NCBI RefSeq assembly: GCF_001152565.1
Contig: NZ_CQAZ01000007.1
Span: forward strand, 1-64,000
Reading direction: 5' to 3'
DNA length: 64,000 nucleotides
Origin: Yersinia pekkanenii
Lineage (GTDB): Bacteria > Pseudomonadota > Gammaproteobacteria > Enterobacterales > Enterobacteriaceae
Shown: positions 27,979-37,163 of the stretch, piece by piece
Layout: every line of letters starts with the position of its first letter
How positions within the stretch are numbered: the first letter of the stretch is position 1
Made by a program: the position numbers and the translations under genes
The notes under the pieces: generated by a model
Seen by the model: only the letters and a program-made list of their open reading frames with translations
Told to the model about the DNA's origin: nothing
The model's database searches: none

Positions 27979-28032
27979 AAGAAGACCTGCATTAATAAAA
28001 TAAAAACTGGGATGTCACTGAGCGGAAGTGAA

Positions 28033-28755
28033 TTAAGCGTCGTTATTCAGGCGGGCGCGTAAGCGTTTGATCGCCTGGCTATGCAGCTGGCTGACGCGGG
28101 ATTCCCCGACCTCAAGCACCGCTCCGATTTCTTTCAGGTTCAGCTCTTCCTGGTAATACAGCGTTAACACCATTTTTTCGCGTTCCGGCAATGCCTCGAT
28201 CGCTTCAATCACCCGTTGACGCAGATTTCCTTCCAACAAATGTTGCAGTGGATTGGCATCTTCATGCCCTTCCAGCAAGGGCTCAACACTTTCGCCATGC
28301 TCTTCTCGCCATTCGTCGTAAGAGAACAGTTGGCTATTGTTGGTATCCAACAAAATCTGACGGTACGCTGCCAAATCTATAGCAAGAATTTGCGCCACTT
28401 CCTGCTCGGTGGCAGGACGCCCCAAACGTTGCTCGACCTGTTGCATAGCACTGGCGACTTGACGTGCATTACGCCGTACACTGCGTGGAGCCCAATCCCG
28501 GCTACGCAGTTCATCCAGCATGGCTCCCCGTATCCGCTGTACCGCATAAGTGGTAAACGCAGTCCCTTGCAAAGCGTCGTAACGCTCGACAGCATTCAGC
28601 AGACCAATACCTCCAGCCTGCAACAAATCATCCAACTCCACACTGGCCGGCAGGCGAACCTGCAAACGAAGTGCCTCATGGCGAACCAGAGGAACATAGC
28701 GTTGCCAGAGGGAATTTTTGTCCATCACGCCTTCGGCGGTATACAGATCGCTCAC
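28033..28755 (-). CDS. fliA: Flagellar sigma factor FliA (sigma-28)
   Basis: 240 residues. Regions 2 (DDLLQAGGIGLLNAVERYDA, then FTTYAVQRIRGAM), 3 and 4 (LKEIGAVLEVGESRVSQLHS, the -35 helix-turn-helix) are all intact and close to E. coli FliA. It directs RNA polymerase to class 3 flagellar promoters; sites of this type lie upstream of fliC, fliD, flgK and flgM here. It is held by FlgM until the hook is complete. First gene of fliAZ. Confidence 0.96.
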   Translation of the reverse strand: MSDLYTAEGVMDKNSLWQRYVPLVRHEALRLQVRLPASVELDDLLQAGGIGLLNAVERYDALQGTAFTTYAVQRIRGAMLDELRSRDWAPRSVRRNARQVASAMQQVEQRLGRPATEQEVAQILAIDLAAYRQILLDTNNSQLFSYDEWREEHGESVEPLLEGHEDANPLQHLLEGNLRQRVIEAIEALPEREKMVLTLYYQEELNLKEIGAVLEVGESRVSQLHSQAIKRLRARLNNDA

Positions 28756-29016
28756 TAGACAGGCACCTAAGGGTAAGAGAGTCGTACCATTATCCTGTCA
28801 GGTCAGTCAGACAATCGCCGGAATAGGCCTATAAAAAGGGGGTTATTTGGCTTATGCCCGTTATTTTACGGTTAACGCATTACCAGCATTGAAAAAACAG
28901 AGTAATAAATAAATGCAAAAGACGCTGAAAATAAACAAGTAAGGTCTTATTTGAATTTATTCTCTTGGGAAATAGTTCTGTAGATTATTTCCTAAGAGCC
29001 GGGTGTCAATATTGAT

Positions 29017-29045
29017 ATAAAAACCCCGCCGAAAAAGGCGGGGCT
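29017..29045 (-). terminator. Rho-independent terminator of fliC
   Basis: On the minus strand a 7-bp GC stem (29024-29030 with 29037-29043, CCCCGCC/GGCGGGG) and a TTTTTTC-type loop are followed by TTTTTAT. It begins about 25 bp after the flagellin stop. Confidence 0.9.
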
Positions 29046-29069
29046 GAATAATGTTGTGTTTCTGCGGAA

Positions 29070-30164
29070 TTAACGCAACAGAGACAATACAGTCTGTGGA
29101 ACCTGATTTGCTTGAGACAGTACAGAAGTACCTGCTTGTTGCAGAATCTGTGCACGGCTCATGTTTGAAACTTCAGTTGCGTAATCAGCATCTTCGATAC
29201 GGCTACGAGCAGAAGTCAGGTTAGTTACCGTGTTGTTCAGGTTGGTTACTGCAGATTCAAAACGGTTTTGTACCGCACCCAACTGGCTACGGAAGCCGTC
29301 AACTTGCTTGATTGCCGCATCCACGGTAGCCAACGGTGAAGCCGTTGCTGCACCTGCTGGTGTATATTGGGTAGCGGCTTTTAATGTTGCAGCACTAGTA
29401 ATGGTCGTATCTGCAAATGTGACTGCGCCAGCAGTACTTACTGCGCCTTTATATTGTTTACCATCAGTAGTACGAACAACATAATCATCAAACGTACCGT
29501 CTGCTTTAGCTGCCCCAACACCATGAACTGTAGAGCCTTTACCGCCAGTAATTCCATCTACAGCTGAAAGATCAAGTTTTGTCGAGGTGGTTACACCAGC
29601 AGTAGTGCTAGACAATGAGGTCAATGCGCCGGTAACGCCGCTAACAGAATAATCACCTAAACCCAGGCTCTGAGAGTCAATTTTCTGCAAGTTGATGGCG
29701 ATAGTTTCGCCATCGTTCGCGCCAACCTGGATGTTCATGGTGGTGTTTTCAGACAGTACTTTGGTGCCGTTAAATTGAGTTTGGCTAGATACACGGTCAA
29801 TCTCAGCAAGGCGCAGGCCAATTTCGTCCTGAATCGAATCCAGGTCAGAGCTTGAGTTGGAACCGGTGGTTGCCTGTACAGTCAGTTCACGAACACGTTG
29901 CAAGTTGTTGTTGATTTCGTTCAGAGAGCCTTCAGTGGTCTGAGCGATAGAAATACCGTCGTTTGCGTTACGTGCAGCCTGAGTCAAGCCTTTGATGTTA
30001 GAGGTAAAGCGGTTAGCAATCGCTTGACCGGCAGCATCGTCTTTTGCGCTATTGATACGCAGACCAGAAGACAAACGCTCAATGGCAGTGCCTAAAGAAG
30101 ACTGGGATTTATTCAGGTTGTTCTGAGTCAGCAGAGACAAGCTATTAGTGTTAATTACCGCCAT
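29070..30164 (-). CDS. fliC: Flagellin FliC
   Basis: 364 residues. Conserved N-terminal D0/D1 (MAVINTNSLSLLTQNNLNKS, then RINSAKDDAAGQAIANRF and the QRVRELTVQA TLR5/assembly segment near 90) and C-terminal D1/D0 (RSRIEDADYATEVSNMSRAQ, ending VLSLLR) enclose a short variable Ala/Thr-rich centre, about residues 180-270. It polymerises to form the filament after export with FliS. It has its own sigma-28 promoter and terminator. Only one flagellin gene lies here, whereas Y. enterocolitica is known for a fleABC triplet. Confidence 0.95.
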   Translation of the reverse strand: MAVINTNSLSLLTQNNLNKSQSSLGTAIERLSSGLRINSAKDDAAGQAIANRFTSNIKGLTQAARNANDGISIAQTTEGSLNEINNNLQRVRELTVQATTGSNSSSDLDSIQDEIGLRLAEIDRVSSQTQFNGTKVLSENTTMNIQVGANDGETIAINLQKIDSQSLGLGDYSVSGVTGALTSLSSTTAGVTTSTKLDLSAVDGITGGKGSTVHGVGAAKADGTFDDYVVRTTDGKQYKGAVSTAGAVTFADTTITSAATLKAATQYTPAGAATASPLATVDAAIKQVDGFRSQLGAVQNRFESAVTNLNNTVTNLTSARSRIEDADYATEVSNMSRAQILQQAGTSVLSQANQVPQTVLSLLR

Positions 30165-30236
30165 AGTATTATTCCTTAAATTCTGTTGGGTTATGGTTTG
30201 GGCTTACTGCCCACGGCTTCATCACCGTCACAACTT

Positions 30237-30263
30237 GTATCGGCGCTCTTTAAGGAACCTTTA
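30237..30263 (-). promoter_or_regulatory. Sigma-28 promoter of fliC
   Basis: On the minus strand TAAA, 15 bases, then GCCGATAC, one base from the FliA consensus TAAA-N15-GCCGATAA. It lies 73-99 bp before the flagellin start. Confidence 0.9.
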
Positions 30264-30399
30264 GCCATTCTGGGAAATAATTTTAAATTCTCCAAAAAAG
30301 TATTCTTTCTTTCTTCTTTAATTAATGTTCTATCCAATGGAGCAAATAGCCCCCTGTTATCCCCTGTTATTCCAGCCATCATTATTTCTATTCTTTGTG

Positions 30400-30426
30400 T
30401 AAACTTTTCAACTTTCTGACCGATAA
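30400..30426 (+). promoter_or_regulatory. Sigma-28 promoter of fliDST
   Basis: TAAA (30400-30403), 15 bases, then ACCGATAA (30419-30426), matching the FliA consensus at all but one position. It ends 34 bp before fliD. Confidence 0.9.
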
Positions 30427-30460
30427 CCTGGTATCGACATTTGAATATTAAGGATTAGAC

Positions 30461-31861
30461 ATGGCAAGTATCAGCGCATTAGGCACCGGTTCAGGATTGG
30501 AGTTAGGTACACTGCTGTCACAATTATCAGCAGCAGAACAGACACGGCTTACCCCGCTGACCACCCAACAGACCAGTTATAAAGGTAAGCTAACCGCTTA
30601 TGGTGTTTTGCAAAGTGCGCTGGCCAAGCTTGAAACTGCTTCAGCTGCATTAAAAAAAGCTGACACATTGAACTCTACGGCAGTCAGCGGCAGCAATACG
30701 GCTTTCAGTGCCACGACAGACAGTGCCGCCAGTGCCGGTACTTACAGCATTGCAGTCACTAATTTGGCTAAGGCGCAATCCCTGCTATCGGCAGATGTCG
30801 CTAACTCCACCGACAAATTGGGCAATGACAACGCAACGCGCACTATTACCATTACCCAGCCGGGTAAAAAAGATCCGCTGGAAATCAGCCTAACCAGTGA
30901 GCAAACCTCTCTGACTGGCATCCGTGATGCGATTAATAAGCAGGAAGGTGGGGTTAGCGCCAGTATCGTAAAAGCAGATGATAATACTTATTATCTGGCA
31001 TTAACGTCGAAAGATACCGGGACACAGTCAGAAATGACCATTAGTGTGGCCGGTGATGATACCTTAAATGATTTCCTGAACTACACCCCCAGCAGCACCG
31101 GTGGTAGTGGCGCTATGACGCAAAAAGTAAAAGCAGAAGATGCCGTATTAAGCGTTAACGGTGTCACTATTACACGTCAAAGTAATACCATTACCGATGC
31201 GCCTCAAGGTGTCACCATCAACCTGAAAGCCGTCACAAAAACGGACGCGCCAGAACAATTGAACATTGTCCGTGATAGCAGTGCCACAAAAGCCGCTATC
31301 CAAAGCTTTGTTGATGCCTATAACTCATTGCAAACAACATTCGGCTCTTTAACTAAATATACTGCGGTAGAGTCAGGTGCCGACCAGTCCACCAGCAATG
31401 GGGCTTTGGTTGGTGATGGCACATTGCGTTCTATTCAGACGCAATTAAAAAGCCAATTGGCCTCGAGTCAACCTGGGGATCTAAAAACGTTAGCCAGTAT
31501 GGGGATAACCCAAGACCTCGATGGCAAGATGGTTATAGACTCCACCAAATTAGATGCCGCGTTAAAAGATAAACCCAATAGCGTAACTGCATTTTTTGTC
31601 GGTGATGGCAAGACCACCGGTTTTGCTACCCAGATGGATAACTTACTTAATACCACCTTGGATACAACAAAAGGCACGTTAAAAACCGTGACTGACGGTA
31701 TTAATAAGTCATTAAAAAACCTGGATAAACAAGTTACAGCGACGACTGCCAGTATCGAAGCAACTATTGAGCGCTATAAAACCCAATTTACTCAATTGGA
31801 TAAGCTAATGACGTCATTGAACAGTACAGCCAGTTTCTTAACGCAACAATTCTCTTCATAA
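30461..31861 (+). CDS. fliD: Flagellar filament cap protein FliD
   Basis: 466 residues, HAP2. The N-terminal helix (ALGTGSGLELGTLLSQLSAA, residues 5-24) and the C-terminal helix with heptads (TTASIEATIERYKTQFTQLD, then SFLTQQFSS at the end) flank beta-rich Thr/Ser/Ala domains. It caps the growing filament as a multimer and inserts flagellin. First gene of fliDST, with its own sigma-28 promoter. Confidence 0.95.
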   Translation: MASISALGTGSGLELGTLLSQLSAAEQTRLTPLTTQQTSYKGKLTAYGVLQSALAKLETASAALKKADTLNSTAVSGSNTAFSATTDSAASAGTYSIAVTNLAKAQSLLSADVANSTDKLGNDNATRTITITQPGKKDPLEISLTSEQTSLTGIRDAINKQEGGVSASIVKADDNTYYLALTSKDTGTQSEMTISVAGDDTLNDFLNYTPSSTGGSGAMTQKVKAEDAVLSVNGVTITRQSNTITDAPQGVTINLKAVTKTDAPEQLNIVRDSSATKAAIQSFVDAYNSLQTTFGSLTKYTAVESGADQSTSNGALVGDGTLRSIQTQLKSQLASSQPGDLKTLASMGITQDLDGKMVIDSTKLDAALKDKPNSVTAFFVGDGKTTGFATQMDNLLNTTLDTTKGTLKTVTDGINKSLKNLDKQVTATTASIEATIERYKTQFTQLDKLMTSLNSTASFLTQQFSS

Positions 31862-31871
31862 GGATTAGAGC

Positions 31872-32270
31872 ATGTACAACCGTTCAGGGGTCCAAGCTTA
31901 TGCTCAGGTAGGAGTAGAGAGTGGCGTCATGAGTGCCAGCCCACATCAACTGATCGTGATGCTATTCGACGGGGCGCAAAGCGCCTTGGTTCGAGCCAGC
32001 ATCTTGATGAGTCAAGGAGATATTCCAGCCAAAGGTGCTGCGTTATCCAAAGCCATTAATATTATCGATAATGGATTGAGCGCAGGATTGGATATGGAAA
32101 AAGGCGGCGAAATGGCTGAGAATTTATCAGCCCTGTATAACTATATGTCTCGGCGCTTGCTGCATGCCAATTTGCATAATGACGAGCAGGCAATCAATGA
32201 AGTGTCAGCCTTGCTCGAAAATATTGCGGATGCATGGCGACAAATAGGACCCAATTATCAACCCAATTAG
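31872..32270 (+). CDS. fliS: Flagellin export chaperone FliS
   Basis: 132 residues, four-helix bundle starting [33 protein letters not shown] is a conserved FliS segment near 22-34. It binds the C-terminal D0 of flagellin in the cytosol, preventing early assembly and aiding export. It follows fliD by 10 bp. Confidence 0.95.
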   Translation: MYNRSGVQAYAQVGVESGVMSASPHQLIVMLFDGAQSALVRASILMSQGDIPAKGAALSKAINIIDNGLSAGLDMEKGGEMAENLSALYNYMSRRLLHANLHNDEQAINEVSALLENIADAWRQIGPNYQPN

Positions 32271-32280
32271 GACCCACTTA

Positions 32281-32643
32281 ATGGAACGTCACCAGCACCT
32301 TTTGTCCGAATATCAACAAATCCTGATACTCAGTGAGCAAATGCTTGCATTAGCCATTGAGGGGAATTGGGAGGCGCTGGTTGATCTGGAAATGACTTAT
32401 CTCAAAGCCGTTGAAAGTACGGCTAGAGCCACCATTTCCTCATGTTCCTCGCTTGTATTACAAGAGTTACTACGAGAGAACTTGAAAACCATTTTAGAAA
32501 ATGAAATAGAAATTAAGCGTCTATTACAGTTGCGACTGAATTCACTCAGTGAGTTGGTTGGGCAATCTACCCGGCAACAAGCCGTTAATAATACTTATGG
32601 CCAGTTCCCTGATCATGCATTGCTGCTGGGTGAAACACAGTAG
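32281..32643 (+). CDS. fliT: Flagellar export chaperone FliT
   Basis: 120 residues, helical, starting [20 protein letters not shown], with the later helix [19 protein letters not shown] typical of FliT. It escorts FliD and, when free, inhibits FlhDC, linking cap export to regulation. Last gene of fliDST, 10 bp after fliS. Confidence 0.9.
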   Translation: MERHQHLLSEYQQILILSEQMLALAIEGNWEALVDLEMTYLKAVESTARATISSCSSLVLQELLRENLKTILENEIEIKRLLQLRLNSLSELVGQSTRQQAVNNTYGQFPDHALLLGETQ

Positions 32644-32916
32644 CGGCCGGTTATCAGCATGATTATATCGTTTTGTTGCACACCAATTACATGCCATTGT
32701 AGCTCTTAACAAGATCATTGATTGATGCTGTCATTATTTTTAACATGGAATTATAATTAAAGTGACAAGCGCTCATTTCGAGATGGCTATTATTTATACA
32801 TCTAATATTTTTCGCTAAAATAGTCGGTTACTGTGAATTTTCTATTAAAATGAGTTGCTAGTCAGCCATTCAAAGCGTAAAGATATTCTCAGACCAATAT
32901 TGTGAAATGAATATCG

Positions 32917-33804
32917 ATGGAACGTACAATTAATTTTTGCCCTGGTGTGGGTAGCTCGGCACATGTTATTCAACACACCGAGCTACTATTCACTTCAATT
33001 TATATTGAGCACCCATTGCTCATTATGGTTAACCGTGGCCATAAGACCATTCGCTGGGATAATCAGGAATGTCTTATTCAAGCAGGTGAAATAGTTGCAG
33101 TAAGTAGCGGTCAAACGATTGATATAATTAATGGCTTATCTAATGACGGACTATTTTTTAGCCACCAACTTCGCTGTGATCCTCGTTTAATAGCCACCTT
33201 TGCCAATCATCCCGCATCCGCTGGCCTTGGGTTTGTTCCTGGGGTCATGCCAGTGCGTAATTTGGCACCTGAATTTATTAATACATTCGGCAACACATTT
33301 AAAGCAATATCAGATATTGGTGATATTCCGCCGACCATTGTCAGGCATCGTATGCTTGAATTGTTACTTTGGTTAGCTCAACGTGGCGTTAAATTCATAC
33401 TGAATAAAGGTAATACACTCAGTGAGAAAGTGCGCCGTTGTCTGGCTATTGATCCACATAAAATATGGTCAGCCTGTGAGGTGGCAAACCATATGGCGAT
33501 GAGCGAAGTGGTATTACGGCGAAAATTAGCCACAGAAAATATACTATTACGCGATTTGATGATTGATGTTCGCATGACTAACGCCCTGCGTCTGTTACAA
33601 GGTACCGACTGGCCAATTTCATTAATTGCCAGCCAGGTTGGTTACGAGAGTGCATCACGTTTTGCTGAACGTTTTCGTAAACGTTTTGGCTTTGCCCCCA
33701 CCGCTATCCGCGGACATCATCGTTTACAGGCAACAGATAATGATCCACCCCCTGACTATCACCGTTATTTAGCCCTTAATACTCCTGATATAGGGCCTAA
33801 ATGA
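32917..33804 (+). CDS. AraC-family transcriptional regulator within the flagellar locus
   Basis: 295 residues. The C-terminal AraC domain (about 175-272) has two helix-turn-helix motifs: the first around SACEVANHMAMSEVVLRRKL, the second around SLIASQVGYESASRFAERFR followed by KRFGFAPTAIRG. The N-terminal half is cupin-like (IQAGEIVAVSSGQTIDIING) and resembles the GadX/virulence-regulator group rather than sugar sensors. It stands alone after fliT with 273 bp upstream and no sigma-28 motif seen. Targets unknown; its place next to a cyclic-di-GMP-type gene suggests control of motility or adherence by inference. Confidence 0.85.
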   Translation: MERTINFCPGVGSSAHVIQHTELLFTSIYIEHPLLIMVNRGHKTIRWDNQECLIQAGEIVAVSSGQTIDIINGLSNDGLFFSHQLRCDPRLIATFANHPASAGLGFVPGVMPVRNLAPEFINTFGNTFKAISDIGDIPPTIVRHRMLELLLWLAQRGVKFILNKGNTLSEKVRRCLAIDPHKIWSACEVANHMAMSEVVLRRKLATENILLRDLMIDVRMTNALRLLQGTDWPISLIASQVGYESASRFAERFRKRFGFAPTAIRGHHRLQATDNDPPPDYHRYLALNTPDIGPK

Positions 33805-34124
33805 ATCCATTCAGATTATATTTTCCGATATAACTAACTTAACGTCTACCAGTAAAAAACCGCAGCATCTTATTGATTCAACTAGTTCGAGTCCTTTGGA
33901 CAGATAGTAATCCGGGCTGCTAAATACTGCTTTTAGATATTCTGCACGTTAAAACATTCTATTTCAGACTTTGATTGGTTTTTTCATCCAACAATTCTCA
34001 CCTAAAAGTCACTAAAGTCATTATAATCATACGATTACTTATAACCAACTGAAAGTTAGGGGAATAGGTTGATTATGTCGGTACATCCTATGATTAGAGT
34101 TGATTAAATAATAAACTATCAGGG
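33805..34124. other. Intergenic region between araC-type gene and HD-GYP gene
   Basis: 320 bp, AT-rich. No frame, terminator or sigma-28 promoter is visible. A ribosome site (AGGGA at 34121-34125) lies at the right end and suits the second or third ATG of the HD-GYP gene best. Confidence 0.5.
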
Positions 34125-37082
34125 ATGGCTATGATGCTAAGTAACCTGTTCGGGCTAAAAAAACGCTATCCTTTGCACATCCAGATTGCGGCTCTCTTTA
34201 CTCTACTGATCGTCTCAATCGGCACTGTCATTATTATTTTCGGTCATAGCCAACTGACCAAATTGACCGAAATCAGCACCAACAGACTGTATCAAAAAAC
34301 CGGAGAAGCGATCGCGGCCGAATTGGATGCAGTAACTCGGCCAATGATGATGTCAGTTAACATTCTTGCCAGTATGCAAATTACGGAATTATCGACACTT
34401 GAACAGCGAATGGCGTTTGTCAGCAAATTTATTGAAATTCTAAAGCAGAATGATTATGCCAGTGCCGTTTATAGTGCTTATCCCAACGGGGATTTATTTA
34501 TGTTACGGCGTCTAACCGAAGCTAACCGTATCCTCTTTCATGCCCCTGAAGATGCCGAGTGGATGATTCAAAGCAATCGTTATCTTGATAGCTTGCCGGA
34601 AAAACGTTTTATTTATCTTAATAAACAGCAGCAAGTGATTGCTGTTATGCCGCGAGATAACGATAATTACGATCCCCGTCAGCGTGATTGGTTTATTCTG
34701 GCCTCAGCAAGCCCTAGCCTCGTTACCTCCCCTATTTATATTTTCAAAGGTACCGGTGAAGCTGGCTTTACTTATAGCCGTCAGGCAGAAAATAAACAGG
34801 CTATCATTGGGCTCGATGTTTCTCTGGCCTCTCTCTCTCAGTTTTTAATACGACAAAATCTTCCCACCGAGAGCCAGGCTATTATTATTAATTCCCGTGG
34901 TGAGGTCATCGCCAGCCTACCGAAATCTAAAGAAAATACGGTGATAGACAAACAATTCCCAGTATTACAGGTGCTGCTAAATAGCAAAAAAAATAGTCCT
35001 GTAAGCAGTAACATAGAAGGGAGTGACACTAACCGCAGCATCATGTTTGACGCGCAAAATCAGCATTGGTACGGCTCAGTTGTCGATATTAATAATAGCG
35101 GTAATACCTACCAGTTAGTTATTGCAACACCAGCCAGCTATCTCACTGCCGATGCAAATTCTATTCGTAATCATTCGACTTTTATCGCATTTATTCTGTT
35201 GATGCTCAGTCTGCCACTGGTATGGTATTTCTCCAGAAAAATATCTAAGCCTCTTATTCGTCTCCGTCAAGATGCCGATTCTATCAGTAACCTGCATTTT
35301 GAAGAGCATGAAGTAGAGCACTCCGTAATTGAAGAAATCGATGAGTTGCACAAATCAATGTCAAAAATGAAATCGACACTGAAACAGTTTATTTCGATGG
35401 GCAATATGCTGACAGCAGAAAACAATTTCGTCCGTCAGATGCAGGGGTTATTAAGCGAAACAACCAATATCGCGGCCATGACAGGAGGGATTATTTTCCT
35501 GGCAGATAAAGATGCAGAAACCTTTACACCGACAGCATTTCGCTGGAATGGCGGAAACATCCCGGTCGCAGAAATGTCTTCCTTGCAGATTAAAGAAGAT
35601 AAACTGACTACCTTCCTGCCAGTATTAGCGGGGGAGACCATTGTCGGAACCCTCAATAAAGAGAATATAGTCGGTCAGTTATATGATTTCCTACAACCTT
35701 ATTTGCCATTACGTTTTATTGCTGTGCCGATGAAAACGCATGATGACCAGTTGTTAGGTTTTTTATTGTTATTTAACCCTTATGAATTGAATGCTGAACG
35801 TGAGCGCTCGAAAATTCAGTTGGTTAATGCTCTGGTTGGCAGCTTATCGGTCTCAGTGGAAACACAGCGATTACTGCAAGAACAAAAAAATCTGCTCAAT
35901 GCGTTTATTGAGCTTATCGCCGGAGCAATTGATGCCAAGAGTGCTTATACCGGCGGGCACTGCCAGCGAGTCCCTGAAATAACCAAAATGCTCGCCCGTG
36001 CGGCGGTGAATATTAACGAAGGACCTTTTGCCAACTTTACCTTATCAGAAAATGAGTGGGAGGAACTGCATACGGCCTGCTGGTTACATGACTGTGGCAA
36101 GATTACGACACCCGAATTTGTGGTTGATAAATCAACAAAGCTGGAATTAATCTATGATCGTATTCATGAAATACGCATGAGATTTGAAGTATTAAAACGT
36201 GAAAAAGAAATTGCTTTCTTACGTCACCCTAGTTCGGGAGTTGCCAGCGAGGCTGAGCAACAGTTGCTGGCTGACGAATTACGTCAGCTTGATGAAGACT
36301 TTTACTTTATCGCTAACTGTAATGTCGGCGGAGAATTTATGTCTGATGAAGCTATCGCGCGCATCCAGCAAATTGCCGGTTACCGTTGGACACGTACATT
36401 AGATGATAATGTCGGGATCGCGCATGAAGAGCAACTCCGTAAAGCCAGACAACCCGCCACTCCATTGCCAGTACAAGAACCGATGCTGGCAAATAAGCCA
36501 GAACATATTATTTATCGCGGTAATAAAGACAAGCGGCCGGAATATTATGATTTTAAAGTACAGGAACCGACTTTCCTCTATAACCGTGGAGAGATTTATA
36601 ACCTCAGTATTCGCCGTGGGACACTGACAGACGAAGATCGTTATAAAATAAATGAACACATTATGCAGACTATTGTGATGTTAAAAAAATTACCTTTCCC
36701 ACGTACCATGGCGAATGTCCCGGTTATCGCAGGTGGACATCATGAACGCATGGACGGTAAAGGCTACCCTTATCAACTCAACTATAAACAAATGAGTATC
36801 CCGGTGCGGATGATGGCTATTGCCGACGTATTTGAAGCACTAACCGCCGCCGACCGCCCTTATAAACCAGGAAAGTTATTATCTGAAGCACTGAATGTTA
36901 TGGTTAATATGGTGAATGAAAATCACCTGGATCGCGATCTGTTTATTTTATTCCTGCAATCTGGCATCTGGCACGAATATGCTGTTGCTCACCTGCAAAC
37001 CGATAAAGTAGATCCTATTGATATCTCAGTCTTGCTGCAAAGAATTGTCCACCAGAATATCTCGCTGGCAGAGATAGCTTAG
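34125..37082 (+). CDS. Cache-HAMP-GAF-HD-GYP sensor, probable cyclic-di-GMP phosphodiesterase
   Basis: 985 residues (or 982-983 from ATG 34131/34134, better spaced from AGGGA). Order: membrane helix about 19-40; periplasmic Cache-type sensor to about 345; second helix about 351-368; HAMP to about 420; a GAF-like domain about 430-590; then HD-GYP. The HD pair is His655-Asp656 in WLHDCGK, and the second signature HHERMDGKGYP is at 872-882. The usual gap between these is about 60 residues; here it is about 216, implying an insertion of some 150 residues. Metal ligands and GYP are intact, so activity on c-di-GMP is likely. It lies between fliT and fliE, suggesting control of motility. Confidence 0.88.
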   Translation: MAMMLSNLFGLKKRYPLHIQIAALFTLLIVSIGTVIIIFGHSQLTKLTEISTNRLYQKTGEAIAAELDAVTRPMMMSVNILASMQITELSTLEQRMAFVSKFIEILKQNDYASAVYSAYPNGDLFMLRRLTEANRILFHAPEDAEWMIQSNRYLDSLPEKRFIYLNKQQQVIAVMPRDNDNYDPRQRDWFILASASPSLVTSPIYIFKGTGEAGFTYSRQAENKQAIIGLDVSLASLSQFLIRQNLPTESQAIIINSRGEVIASLPKSKENTVIDKQFPVLQVLLNSKKNSPVSSNIEGSDTNRSIMFDAQNQHWYGSVVDINNSGNTYQLVIATPASYLTADANSIRNHSTFIAFILLMLSLPLVWYFSRKISKPLIRLRQDADSISNLHFEEHEVEHSVIEEIDELHKSMSKMKSTLKQFISMGNMLTAENNFVRQMQGLLSETTNIAAMTGGIIFLADKDAETFTPTAFRWNGGNIPVAEMSSLQIKEDKLTTFLPVLAGETIVGTLNKENIVGQLYDFLQPYLPLRFIAVPMKTHDDQLLGFLLLFNPYELNAERERSKIQLVNALVGSLSVSVETQRLLQEQKNLLNAFIELIAGAIDAKSAYTGGHCQRVPEITKMLARAAVNINEGPFANFTLSENEWEELHTACWLHDCGKITTPEFVVDKSTKLELIYDRIHEIRMRFEVLKREKEIAFLRHPSSGVASEAEQQLLADELRQLDEDFYFIANCNVGGEFMSDEAIARIQQIAGYRWTRTLDDNVGIAHEEQLRKARQPATPLPVQEPMLANKPEHIIYRGNKDKRPEYYDFKVQEPTFLYNRGEIYNLSIRRGTLTDEDRYKINEHIMQTIVMLKKLPFPRTMANVPVIAGGHHERMDGKGYPYQLNYKQMSIPVRMMAIADVFEALTAADRPYKPGKLLSEALNVMVNMVNENHLDRDLFILFLQSGIWHEYAVAHLQTDKVDPIDISVLLQRIVHQNISLAEIA

Positions 37083-37163
37083 AACACAAGAAAGAGAGAG
37101 TCATCGCCGGACAGTGACGCTATGCTAACTCTCATACTGAAAGGCTTTTATTGGAGTGAGTAC

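Noticed and set aside
28216-28758. 180-codon open frame on the + strand
   Set aside because: Antisense to fliA over its full length, with no ribosome site or recognisable protein.
28780-28850. Possible sigma-28 promoter for fliA (GGCGATTG)
   Set aside because: The -35 TAAA is missing at the right spacing and the -10 matches poorly.
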